From IMG/VR virus record IMGVR_UViG_3300042382_000268, positions 1 to 64,000 of that record: 64,000 bases of DNA; one strand, given 5' to 3'. Numbering within the stretch: position 1 is the stretch's first letter; every line of letters begins with the position of its first letter. Under the pieces are notes generated by a model. That model had not been told where the DNA came from and ran no database searches. It worked only from the letters and a program-made list of their open reading frames with translations. The stretch comes from a virus. Below are positions 7,100-14,498 of this stretch, piece after piece. The position numbers and the translations under genes were made by a program.

Positions 7100-8085
7100 T
7101 GACATTTATTTTAGTAGATACTTCAAACTTATTTTATCGTGCAAGACATTCAGTGCAAGGTAGTGCCGATTTAAAACTTGGAATGGCATTGCACATTACA
7201 TTTAATAGTGTTAAAAAAGCATGGCAAGACTTTGGAGGAGAACACGTAGTATTCTGTTTAGAAGGACGCAGCTGGCGTAAAGACTTTTACGAACCATATA
7301 AGAAAAATCGTGCAGTAACACGCGCTGCTATGACAGTAAGAGAACAAGAAGAAGATAAACTTTTTTGGGAGGCATACGGTGATTTTACAACATTCCTAAA
7401 TGAAAAAACTAATTGCACAGTATTACAACATTCAAAGTTAGAGGCAGATGATTTAATTGCTGGATTTATTCAGATGCATCCGGAATCTAAACATGTTATT
7501 GTTAGTACAGATACTGACTTTCATCAATTGATTAGTGAAACTGTTAGTCAATATAACGGTGTAGCAGATCAACACGTTACTCACACCGGATATTATGATG
7601 CTAAAGGAAAACCTGTAATTGATAAGAAAACAGGCGAACACAAAGTACCATTTGATCCGGAATGGGTATTATTTGAAAAATGTATCCGCGGTGATACTAG
7701 CGATAATGTGTTTTCAGCATATCCTGGTGCTAGAACCAAAGGCACTTCAAAGAAAGTCGGGTTAACTGAAGCGTTTGAAGATCGCAACACAAAAGGTTAT
7801 TCGTGGAATAACTTTTTATTACAAAAATGGACTGATCATAATGGTCAAGAACATCGGGTATTAGACGATTATGAACGAAATCGCGTGCTAGTTGACTTAA
7901 CTAAACAACCAGCAGAAATTCGGTCGTTTATTAACGAAACAATTAGTACTAATTCTAAACCTAAATGTATTACACAAGTTGGTTCACGCATGATTAAATT
8001 TTGTCAATCATATGATATGAAACGGATGATTGACAATATCCAACCATTTGCAGAACCGTTTCAAGCAAACTACCCAATAAAATAA
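7099..8085 (+). CDS. FEN-family 5'-3' exonuclease (T4 RNase H-like)
   Basis: Predicted to remove RNA primers and 5' flaps during phage DNA replication. The acidic metal-binding clusters of the family are in order: LVDTSNLFYRA at the N-terminus, EPYKKNR arch region, LEADDLIAGF, VSTDTDFHQLI, and IRGDTSDNVFSAYPG. At 328 residues it is close to T4 RNase H (305). The function matches T4 rnh, but the gene is unrelated to the RNase HI gene at 59495. It starts by TAATG overlap with the preceding gene. Confidence 0.88.
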   Translation: MTFILVDTSNLFYRARHSVQGSADLKLGMALHITFNSVKKAWQDFGGEHVVFCLEGRSWRKDFYEPYKKNRAVTRAAMTVREQEEDKLFWEAYGDFTTFLNEKTNCTVLQHSKLEADDLIAGFIQMHPESKHVIVSTDTDFHQLISETVSQYNGVADQHVTHTGYYDAKGKPVIDKKTGEHKVPFDPEWVLFEKCIRGDTSDNVFSAYPGARTKGTSKKVGLTEAFEDRNTKGYSWNNFLLQKWTDHNGQEHRVLDDYERNRVLVDLTKQPAEIRSFINETISTNSKPKCITQVGSRMIKFCQSYDMKRMIDNIQPFAEPFQANYPIK

Positions 8086-8087
8086 TT

Positions 8088-8288
8088 ATGAAAAAGATTA
8101 CAATACTAAAAGAAGAACTAATTGAAATATTAGCAGTACTAGACAAGTTTCCAGATGTAGAAAAGATTGATGTAGGGTATGATAACAATAGCGGTATTGG
8201 TTACATATTAAATATTTCATTCCCATACGTAGTAAACGGTGTTGCTACTACTCAAACTGTTGAAATTACAGGTGTAGATCAATGGTAG
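8088..8288 (+). CDS. unknown phage protein, 66 aa
   Basis: Not recognised. A helical N-terminus (KEELIEILAVLDKFPDVEKI) is followed by a beta-rich end (NISFPYVVNGVATTQTVEIT). It starts 2 bases after the exonuclease stop and overlaps the next gene by 7 bases. Confidence 0.75.
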   Translation: MKKITILKEELIEILAVLDKFPDVEKIDVGYDNNSGIGYILNISFPYVVNGVATTQTVEITGVDQW

Positions 8289-8764
8289 AAATTGAATTAC
8301 ACGCTAAACCTATTATTGATGGCAAATTTTGGATTGTTGAACAAGACGGTTTAAAAGTTGCTACACTGCATAAAAAAGAAAACAAATATGTGTTAAGTAA
8401 TATAGACGGTGAGATACTGTTTAATAAAAAAGAAGAAATAACTAATCAATTTGGATCTGATTTCTTCTTAACTAAACATAATATAAAAGTGTCTGCGGTT
8501 GAAACAAATGAGTGTTATGGATATCCGACTAGTTGTAAACCGTATAACGCTATATACGACGTTAGACGCAAGTTACCACTGTTTACTAAAAGTGATCAAA
8601 GTAAAAGTCTGTACTGCGCCGGATATTATACTATTAAATTTGAAAAAGGATGGGTTAAAAGCTTCTGTCCTAAAGTAATTACTATAGAACGCAATGATCA
8701 CAAAGGTCCGTTTAAAACGGAATTAGAAATGAAAATGGTACTAACTAATGCAAAATCAGATTAA
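8282..8764 (+). CDS. conserved phage protein, 160 aa
   Basis: Function unknown. The central segment is distinctive (YGYPTSCKPYNAIYDVRRKL then SLYCAGYYTIKFEKGW); from memory it is strongly conserved among marine T4-like phages as a hypothetical protein, which points to a core role. Four Cys (three in the conserved centre) could matter for metal or redox chemistry, but no family pattern is evident. Overlaps both neighbours. Confidence 0.85.
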   Translation: MVEIELHAKPIIDGKFWIVEQDGLKVATLHKKENKYVLSNIDGEILFNKKEEITNQFGSDFFLTKHNIKVSAVETNECYGYPTSCKPYNAIYDVRRKLPLFTKSDQSKSLYCAGYYTIKFEKGWVKSFCPKVITIERNDHKGPFKTELEMKMVLTNAKSD

Positions 8765-8996
8765 TTTAACACCAATAACACAATTTGCTCAGTTGTTACG
8801 TGCAACTGAGCTTTCTCAACAAAAAGAAGTTAAAATTCCAGTTCAACAAGCTAGATTACTTAACTTAGCACTAACTGAGATTTTAGATCAGCTTAATCAA
8901 GATAACATTGCGCTACTTATTGAATTACGTAATCCATCTTCTCCTGAAATAGTAAACATAACTATGGATGGTGGCGGATTTAGCGAAGGCAACTAA
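8748..8996 (+). CDS. small helical phage protein, 82 aa
   Basis: Not recognised. Largely helical with conserved-looking KIPVQQARLLNLALTEILDQL, and a Gly-rich end. It overlaps the preceding gene by 17 bases and is followed by a late-promoter element, so it probably closes this transcript. Confidence 0.75.
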   Translation: MQNQINLTPITQFAQLLRATELSQQKEVKIPVQQARLLNLALTEILDQLNQDNIALLIELRNPSSPEIVNITMDGGGFSEGN

Positions 8997-8997
8997 C

Positions 8998-9005
8998 GAT
9001 AAATA
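8998..9005 (+). promoter_or_regulatory. T4-type late promoter (GATAAATA)
   Basis: GATAAATA fits the relaxed NATAAATA form, just after the preceding stop and 24 bases before ATG 9029. Confidence 0.6.
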
Positions 9006-9028
9006 CACGTAGTTAATAGGAGGACCTC

Positions 9029-9304
9029 ATGTCTCGACCCAAACCACGTGTATTATTAGAAAATCTTGACCCGAACACACTTCAATTAGATCAAATATTA
9101 GAAGCAGATGCTATTTGGGCGGTTGTTTATAAAGACGAACCATTTAATTTAAAGACAACTTCAAAACAACTCGGTTCTAAATATAAAAAATCGTCTTTTT
9201 CAAATCCAGGTCATGCACACAACTTAGCAGAAAAGCTAAACACTACATTTAAATGCAGCGACTTCGCTGTTGTAAAGCTAACTAAAGGGGTTACAGTGCG
9301 ATGA
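9029..9304 (+). CDS. conserved small phage protein, 91 aa
   Basis: Starts behind a strong AGGAGG site. Function unknown. The pieces ILEADAIWAVVYKDEPFNL and KYKKSSFSNPGHAHNLAEKL are, from memory, characteristic of a marine T4-like phage hypothetical family. Basic and probably a single small alpha/beta domain. ATGA overlap with the next gene. Confidence 0.8.
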   Translation: MSRPKPRVLLENLDPNTLQLDQILEADAIWAVVYKDEPFNLKTTSKQLGSKYKKSSFSNPGHAHNLAEKLNTTFKCSDFAVVKLTKGVTVR

Positions 9305-9684
9305 TTCTACGCGACACACTAACACGCATATTTTTAGACCAATGGGGAAAGTGTTCTGACGACACTAACGTAAAACTATACTCTCGCAAATGGTGGCAAT
9401 CCTCGCGTGTAGGAAAACAAACTGCTTACAGGTTAAGTGAAGATGGGTTTGAGTTTTTAACTAACACATTAGAACTCAAATCATACGAAATCCCATTTAC
9501 AGATACAATTGAGATAAGTCCGCAGACTATTGTGTTCTTAGAACGGTATTTAGATTGTCCTTATTACTTAACATATAAAAGTATAACAGTGTTCTCAGAA
9601 CGCAAATGCGTTGAACTATATTTCTTTTCAGATGACATACGACGATTTGGATTAGCGAAAGCAATGAAAGAACGAACTTCTTAA
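9301..9684 (+). CDS. unknown phage protein, 127 aa
   Basis: Not recognised. Mixed alpha/beta with several aromatic residues (WGKCSD, KWWQSS, YYLTYKS). No membrane segment. It overlaps the preceding gene by 4 bases and is followed by an early promoter for a new transcript. Confidence 0.8.
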   Translation: MILRDTLTRIFLDQWGKCSDDTNVKLYSRKWWQSSRVGKQTAYRLSEDGFEFLTNTLELKSYEIPFTDTIEISPQTIVFLERYLDCPYYLTYKSITVFSERKCVELYFFSDDIRRFGLAKAMKERTS

Positions 9685-9697
9685 TTAAAAATAAGTC

Positions 9698-9725
9698 TTG
9701 ACGTTTGCTAAAAATACTGTATAAT
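9698..9725 (+). promoter_or_regulatory. sigma-70-type promoter for the MoxR gene
   Basis: TTGACG at 9698-9703 and TATAAT at 9720-9725 with a 16-base spacer. The leader to ATG 9821 would be about 90 bases, including a T-rich tract and a GAGGT ribosome site. Confidence 0.8.
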
Positions 9726-9820
9726 ATGCTACATAGTTTGTTAGCAACACAACATATTAACACTGCTACAAGTTATTTAATTTACTTTTTCTTTTTTACT
9801 AACCTATGAGGTAATAATTT

Positions 9821-10912
9821 ATGAGCAACAACATCGCATCACGTACAGTCGGGCCAAAAGGCGCTAAAAAATCTTTACGCAAAGCATTTAGCAGCAAACG
9901 TCCATTGTTTATTTGGGGACCTCCAGGAATTGGTAAATCAGATATTATTAAACAACTTGGTACCGAGTTAAATGCTCATGTTACTGACGTGCGTTTAAGT
10001 TTATGGGAACCAACAGACATCAAAGGTATTCCATACTTTGACTCAGTAGATCAAACAATGGTATGGGCTCCACCATCAGAGTTACCAAGCAAATCATTTG
10101 CTGAAAAACACAAAATGATTATTTTGTTCTTAGATGAGATGAATTCTGCTGCACCGAGTGTACAGGCTGCTGCTTATCAGCTTATTTTAAACCGTCGCGT
10201 AGGTCAGTACGAATTACCAGACAACGTTGTTATTGTTGCTGCTGGTAACAGAGAAACAGACAAAGGTGTTACTTATCGTATGCCAGCTCCATTAGCTAAC
10301 AGATTTATCCACTTAGAAATGGCTGTTGAATGGGATGACTACTTTGAATGGGCCACAGACAACAATGTACATCCAGATGTTGTTGGTTATTTAACTGCTT
10401 GCAAAAGTGATTTATACACTTTTGATTCAAAATCAGCAGATAGAGCGTTTGCTACACCACGTTCATGGAGCTTTGTTAGCGAGTTGTTAACAGACGGCGA
10501 TACTGACTCAGACACACTAGCTGACTTAGTTGCTGGTTCAATTGGTGAAGGGCTTGCTATTAAATTTATGGCACACAGACAGTTTTCAAGTAAACTTCCT
10601 GATCCACGCGCTGTACTTGAGGGTAAAATTACACATTGTGAAACTAAAGAGATTTCAGCAATGTATTCACTAACTGTTAGTATGTGCTATGAGTTGAAAG
10701 AACTTTTCAATAAAAAGGCTGCTAACAAAAACACAGCAATGAACAATTACTTTTTGTTTATGATGAACAACTTTGAAACTGAAATTGCAATTATGGGTAC
10801 TAAACTTGCGTTATGCTCATACAAATTGCAAATTGATCCAGACGACATTGCGTGCTTTGATGATTTCCACAGCAAGTACGGCAAATACATTACTGCTGCA
10901 AGCGGTCAGTAA
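9821..10912 (+). CDS. MoxR-type AAA+ ATPase, 363 aa
   Basis: A molecular remodeller of the MoxR family. Walker A GPPGIGKS is at residues 33-40, Walker B is IILFLDEMN with the N/S-rich MoxR sensor segment (APSVQAAAYQLILNRR), sensor 1 is VVIVAAGNRETD, and an arginine-rich LANRFIHLEM follows. MoxR ATPases usually act with a von Willebrand A partner to mature or activate other proteins, and the gene for such a partner lies immediately downstream. It has its own early promoter. The client in a phage infection is unknown; from memory, such pairs occur in other marine T4-like phages. Confidence 0.88.
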   Translation: MSNNIASRTVGPKGAKKSLRKAFSSKRPLFIWGPPGIGKSDIIKQLGTELNAHVTDVRLSLWEPTDIKGIPYFDSVDQTMVWAPPSELPSKSFAEKHKMIILFLDEMNSAAPSVQAAAYQLILNRRVGQYELPDNVVIVAAGNRETDKGVTYRMPAPLANRFIHLEMAVEWDDYFEWATDNNVHPDVVGYLTACKSDLYTFDSKSADRAFATPRSWSFVSELLTDGDTDSDTLADLVAGSIGEGLAIKFMAHRQFSSKLPDPRAVLEGKITHCETKEISAMYSLTVSMCYELKELFNKKAANKNTAMNNYFLFMMNNFETEIAIMGTKLALCSYKLQIDPDDIACFDDFHSKYGKYITAASGQ

Positions 10913-10923
10913 TACCAAAACAG

Positions 10924-10952
10924 TTGACACCGCCGCAAGGCGGTGTTATACT
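10924..10952 (+). promoter_or_regulatory. sigma-70-type promoter with built-in hairpin
   Basis: TTGACA at 10924-10929 and TATACT at 10947-10952 with a 17-base spacer. Nearly the whole spacer is a hairpin (10928-10945). The transcript would start near 10959, giving a short leader with CAGGAG before ATG 10983. Confidence 0.8.
10928..10945 (+). terminator. GC-rich hairpin overlapping the promoter
   Basis: A 7-bp perfect stem, CACCGCC with GGCGGTG, closed by a GCAA (GNRA) loop. It starts 16 bases after the MoxR stop, so in the MoxR transcript it could terminate or protect the 3' end, while the same DNA is the spacer of the next promoter. Confidence 0.55.
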
Positions 10953-10982
10953 TTGTACTTTATAATTATGCAGGAGTAATTC

Positions 10983-12161
10983 ATGGCTTTAGATTCAATT
11001 GTTGATAAAATTATCGTAGCTCGCGTAGGCTTACTATTACGCCATCCTTTCTTTGGTACTATGGCAACACGTTTAAAAATTGTAGACGGATCCGACTGGT
11101 GTCCAACTGCAGCAACTGACGGTCGTCATATCTTTTATAATCGTGAGTTCTTTGAACCGTTAACTGTAAAACAAATTGAATTTGTTATTGGTCATGAAAT
11201 CCTACACAACGTTTTTGATCACATGTCACGTCGTGATGGTCGCAATCCTAAAATCTTTAATATTGCATGTGACTATAATGTAAATGGTCAGTTAATTCGT
11301 GATAAGATTGGCGAAGTTCCGCCTGTTATTAAAATCTTCCACGACACTAACTATTACGGTATGGGTTCTGAAGAGATATATGATAAGTTACTAGAAGATC
11401 ACGATGAAGATTCACTTTCTAAAATTGGTGAGATGCTTGACGAACATATTGACTGGGAAAGTTCAGGGTCAAACGGTCGTCCATCATACAGTAAAGAAGA
11501 ATTGAAAAAGATTCGTGATGAAATTCGTGAAGCTACAATGACTGCAGCACAAGCAGCAGGTGCAGGTAATACTCCAGCTAGTATTGCACGTTTAATTAAA
11601 GATCTTACTGAGTCTAAAATGAACTGGCGTGAGATTTTACGTCAGCAAATACAAAGTACTCTTAAAAATGACTTTTCGTTTATGCGTCCTAACAGAAAAG
11701 GTTGGCACATGAATGCAATTTTGCCAGGTACTAACTATGACGAAACAATTGATATCTGTGTTGCAATTGATATGTCAGGGTCAATTGGCGATGATCAAGC
11801 TAGAGATTTCTTAAGTGAGATTAAAGGCATCATGCAAGAGTATCAGGACTTTAGCATTAAGTTATGGTGCTTTGATACACAAGTTTATAACGAGGCATCA
11901 TTTACTGGTTATACTATAAGCGAGTTTGATGAGTATCAACCAAAAGGTGGCGGTGGTACTGACTTTGATGCTAACTGGGAATATATGAAAGAAAATGACA
12001 TTAATCCTAAAAAGTTCCTATGTTTTACTGATGGGTATCCTTTTGGAAGCTGGGGCGATGAGTCGTATTGCGATACTGTGTTTATTATACACGGTAATGA
12101 TACAATCGTAGCCCCATTTGGTGAAACTTGCTATTACGAGTTTTCAAAAGAAAAGGCATAA
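10983..12161 (+). CDS. metallopeptidase-like/VWA domain protein, MoxR partner, 392 aa
   Basis: Two-domain protein of the DUF2201-type architecture. The N-terminal domain has a zinc-protease-like HEILH at residues 71-75. A long charged linker follows, then a C-terminal von Willebrand A domain with the MIDAS motif AIDMSGSIGDD and the later GGGGTDFD and CFTDGYP elements that complete the metal site. VWA proteins of this type dock onto MoxR ATPases, so the two adjacent genes probably make one complex. Cytoplasmic. Whether the HEILH domain is an active protease cannot be told from sequence alone. Confidence 0.85.
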   Translation: MALDSIVDKIIVARVGLLLRHPFFGTMATRLKIVDGSDWCPTAATDGRHIFYNREFFEPLTVKQIEFVIGHEILHNVFDHMSRRDGRNPKIFNIACDYNVNGQLIRDKIGEVPPVIKIFHDTNYYGMGSEEIYDKLLEDHDEDSLSKIGEMLDEHIDWESSGSNGRPSYSKEELKKIRDEIREATMTAAQAAGAGNTPASIARLIKDLTESKMNWREILRQQIQSTLKNDFSFMRPNRKGWHMNAILPGTNYDETIDICVAIDMSGSIGDDQARDFLSEIKGIMQEYQDFSIKLWCFDTQVYNEASFTGYTISEFDEYQPKGGGGTDFDANWEYMKENDINPKKFLCFTDGYPFGSWGDESYCDTVFIIHGNDTIVAPFGETCYYEFSKEKA

Positions 12162-12449
12162 ATGGCACTAAAAAATGGAAAACCTAATCCATTAGATTAT
12201 TTTAAAATGCGGAGAGTAGATTTTGCTTGTCCGCATTTTGAATACTTTACTATTAATAAATCAAGAACGGATTTACTCGAATTTATTAATGAATGGATTA
12301 CTAAAAACTTAAATAGCAGATACTACATTGGAAAAGGAATTTCATTAGATAGTAATAACGCTATTGTTTACAACATTACAATTGGGTTTGAATCAGAAAA
12401 AGAACTTAGCTTTTTCACAATTGCATGCCCATATTTACATTCAAGATAA
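12162..12449 (+). CDS. unknown phage protein, 95 aa
   Basis: Not recognised. It starts directly after the VWA gene stop, so it is in the same transcript. Mixed alpha/beta with two Cys (FACPHFEYF and IACPYLH). No membrane segment. Confidence 0.7.
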   Translation: MALKNGKPNPLDYFKMRRVDFACPHFEYFTINKSRTDLLEFINEWITKNLNSRYYIGKGISLDSNNAIVYNITIGFESEKELSFFTIACPYLHSR

Positions 12450-12481
12450 TTAATTATATTACACTAACAGAGGAAAATAAC

Positions 12482-12721
12482 ATGACCGAAACTACACAAG
12501 AAGCAGTACAAGAAACCGCAGCAGAAGCAACTCAAGAACAAGCAGGTGCTGATCTTACTATTAACGATTTAAATGCGTTAAAAACTATTATTGACATTGC
12601 AAGTTCACGTGGTGCATTTAAACCAAATGAAATGGTTGCTGTAGGACAAACATATACAAAATTGGATACATTTTTAACAGCAGTTACTGATCAAGCTAAA
12701 GCAGCGCAAGGTGCTCAATAA
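12482..12721 (+). CDS. small acidic phage protein, 79 aa
   Basis: ATG 12482 follows GAGG and is preferred over the upstream in-frame ATG at 12425 inside the preceding gene. The N-terminal 28 residues are Glu/Gln/Ala/Thr-rich and disordered; the rest is a helical domain (LNALKTIIDIASSRGAF, then KLDTFLTAV). From memory a conserved small protein of marine T4-like phages, function unknown. Overlaps the next ATG by TAATG. Confidence 0.8.
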   Translation: MTETTQEAVQETAAEATQEQAGADLTINDLNALKTIIDIASSRGAFKPNEMVAVGQTYTKLDTFLTAVTDQAKAAQGAQ

Positions 12722-13386
12722 TGGCAGAACTTAAACATGTTGGAAGAGTTAAAGCTTCTGGCAAAAAATGTATAGTAGCATATCGCACCCTACCAGGCGA
12801 TGCGTACAATTGCTTAATTGTACCTACTGAAAATTTGCCAGACAGCTATCACGATGCACTTATTAACTTAGTTGAAAGTTCAAGTGGTCAGGCTTCGTAT
12901 GAATTTGCAGAAGCAATGGCACGCACTAACTTTCCAGATGGCAGTATCATGCTTGCTGCGTTGCACACTCAAGATAGATTAGTTAAAGTTTCAACTGATC
13001 AAATTGAAATGTTACCAACTAATTCGTACACAATTTTGTTGTCTGAACTAAATCAAGTTATTGCAGAACAACGTGGCACTACAGTTGATGAGCTATCTCT
13101 TAAATCTACAGTTAAAATAGAACAACCTACTAAACCTGTAGTTAAAGAAACTCCGGCTGAGGCAAAAGCGGCACTTGTTGAACTATTGACTCCCGAGCAA
13201 AAAGCTAAACACTATCGTTCAGAAGCAGATCGTCTTTCAAAAGAAGCTGCATCTTTACGTAGACAGGCTGAAGAATTAGTACCAACTGCTAAAAAAGTTA
13301 AAACTGAAACTGTAGCAGAAGAAGTAGTAACTACCACTACAGCAAAAAAGGAAAAAGTTGTTAAAACAGACGAAACCGCTTCCTAA
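12721..13386 (+). CDS. conserved phage protein with coiled coil, 221 aa
   Basis: Function unknown. Residues 1-115 form a globular domain (HVGRVKASGKKCIVAYRTLPG, DSYHDALINLVES, FAEAMARTNFPDGS). Residues 145-190 predict a coiled coil (HYRSEADRLSKEAASLRRQA), and the C-terminus is low-complexity K/T/V/E. Such proteins are, from memory, common hypotheticals of marine T4-like phages, perhaps scaffolds or adaptors. The 3' end overlaps the next gene. Confidence 0.8.
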   Translation: MAELKHVGRVKASGKKCIVAYRTLPGDAYNCLIVPTENLPDSYHDALINLVESSSGQASYEFAEAMARTNFPDGSIMLAALHTQDRLVKVSTDQIEMLPTNSYTILLSELNQVIAEQRGTTVDELSLKSTVKIEQPTKPVVKETPAEAKAALVELLTPEQKAKHYRSEADRLSKEAASLRRQAEELVPTAKKVKTETVAEEVVTTTTAKKEKVVKTDETAS

Positions 13387-13678
13387 AGAAGTAGTTGCAC
13401 ACTGGCCAGAAGTATTTGAAGAGGTAACACTTAATGTGTTACCTCTTCTTTATTTGCATTCAGTAGTTATTAATTTTAAAGATAATAAGTCTTGGGAAAT
13501 AAAATTAACAACTAAAATAAAAAAAGATGGATGGAATAGCTTTCAACAGAGTTTATCAGAATTGTTAAATTCGTATGAAGAACAGATAGACGATGTAGAT
13601 TTTAAACTGGATGCAGCAAAAGTAAAAAAAGATGTAGAAAAACTAACCAATAAATTTTTAAAGAAACAAAAATTATGA
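13358..13678 (+). CDS. conserved small phage protein, TTG start, 106 aa
   Basis: The best start is TTG 13358, with AAGGA 5 bases upstream and inside the end of the preceding gene; no ATG is near. The conserved-looking part is LPKEVVAHWPEVFEEVTLNV followed by YLHSVVINFKDNKSWEI, from memory a marine T4-like phage family of unknown function. The C-terminus is a Lys-rich helix. A long perfect hairpin lies within its coding region at 13418-13448. ATGA overlap with thyX. Confidence 0.75.
   Translation: MLKQTKPLPKEVVAHWPEVFEEVTLNVLPLLYLHSVVINFKDNKSWEIKLTTKIKKDGWNSFQQSLSELLNSYEEQIDDVDFKLDAAKVKKDVEKLTNKFLKKQKL
13418..13448 (+). terminator. 13-bp perfect hairpin inside a coding region
   Basis: GAAGAGGTAACAC pairs perfectly with GTGTTACCTCTTC around a 5-base TTAAT loop, followed by TTTATTT. 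It falls about 20 codons into the 106-residue gene. It has the form of an intrinsic terminator or attenuator for transcription arriving from upstream. Confidence 0.55.
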
Positions 13679-14442
13679 ACATTAAATTAGTATCATATTC
13701 TCAACCAACTGAAGAATTTGCTGAATTAGGAATTACTGATGCACAAGAACTTATTGCGTTTTGCGCTCGGGTAAGTAATCCGTCAAATCAGTTTAATACA
13801 GAAACTTCAGAAAAACTTATCAACTACTTAATTAAACATAAACATTGGTCACCGCTTGAAATGGTTAATGTGTGTTTAGAAATTAATACCACCCGCGATA
13901 TTGCACGTCAATTACTACGTCACGCTTCATTTAGATTCCAAGAGTTTAGTCAACGCTATGCAGATCCAACAAACGATCTGTCTTTTGAAATACGCGATGC
14001 TAGATTTCAAGATCCTAAAAATCGTCAAAATTCAATTACAATTAATACTGCAGAAGAAGAGGCAATTAATGATGAATGGCATCTAAGACAAGAAGCTCAT
14101 ATTAATTCAGCAAAAGCACAATATGAATGGGCAATTAGCAAAGGTATTGCTAAAGAACAAGCTCGTGTCGTTCTTCCAGAAGGCAATACTAAAAGTCGTG
14201 TGTATGTTAACGGGACGTTGCGCTCATGGATTCACTACATACAAGTGCGCAGTAACGTGGATACACAGCTTGAACACAAACAAGTTGCTGTAGCATGTGC
14301 GCAAGCAATTAGCGCAGTATTTCCAATGGTAAATGACTTTGTTTATAAGGAAGAACCAGTTTTAGAACCTATTAAAGAAGAAATTGTTGAACCTAAAAAA
14401 CTTAAATGGCATCAACACTTTTTTAATTTTTACAAACACTAA
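13675..14442 (+). CDS. thyX: flavin-dependent thymidylate synthase
   Basis: ThyX makes dTMP from dUMP with a flavin and methylene-tetrahydrofolate. Seen: CARVSNPSNQ near residue 30, HKHWSPLEMVNVCLEI, the ThyX motif region RHASFRFQEFSQRY (residues 82-95), LPEGNTKSRVYVNGTLRSW, and RSNVDTQLEHKQVA. The spacing RH-x-x7-S is kept but the third motif residue, normally Arg, is Ala84. Length 255 is usual. A lysine-rich extension of about 30 residues ends the protein. Last gene of the first plus-strand block. Confidence 0.92.
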   Translation: MNIKLVSYSQPTEEFAELGITDAQELIAFCARVSNPSNQFNTETSEKLINYLIKHKHWSPLEMVNVCLEINTTRDIARQLLRHASFRFQEFSQRYADPTNDLSFEIRDARFQDPKNRQNSITINTAEEEAINDEWHLRQEAHINSAKAQYEWAISKGIAKEQARVVLPEGNTKSRVYVNGTLRSWIHYIQVRSNVDTQLEHKQVAVACAQAISAVFPMVNDFVYKEEPVLEPIKEEIVEPKKLKWHQHFFNFYKH

Positions 14443-14449
14443 TCACAAC

Positions 14450-14471
14450 AAAGCCGGCAATTGCCGGCTTT
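14450..14471. terminator. bidirectional terminator between convergent blocks
   Basis: A 9-bp perfect stem, AAAGCCGGC with GCCGGCTTT, closed by AATT and flanked by A/T bases on both sides. It sits between thyX (+) and the end of the late region (-), and can serve both directions. Confidence 0.85.
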
Positions 14472-14498
14472 ATCATTTGTACTACTTTTTACTAACTG

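Noticed and set aside
13344-13350. Slippery A AAA AAG in phase near the end of the 221-residue gene
   Set aside because: A -1 shift meets a stop (TAA) after four codons, and the downstream gene lies in the +1 frame with a good TTG start and ribosome site, so no fusion results.
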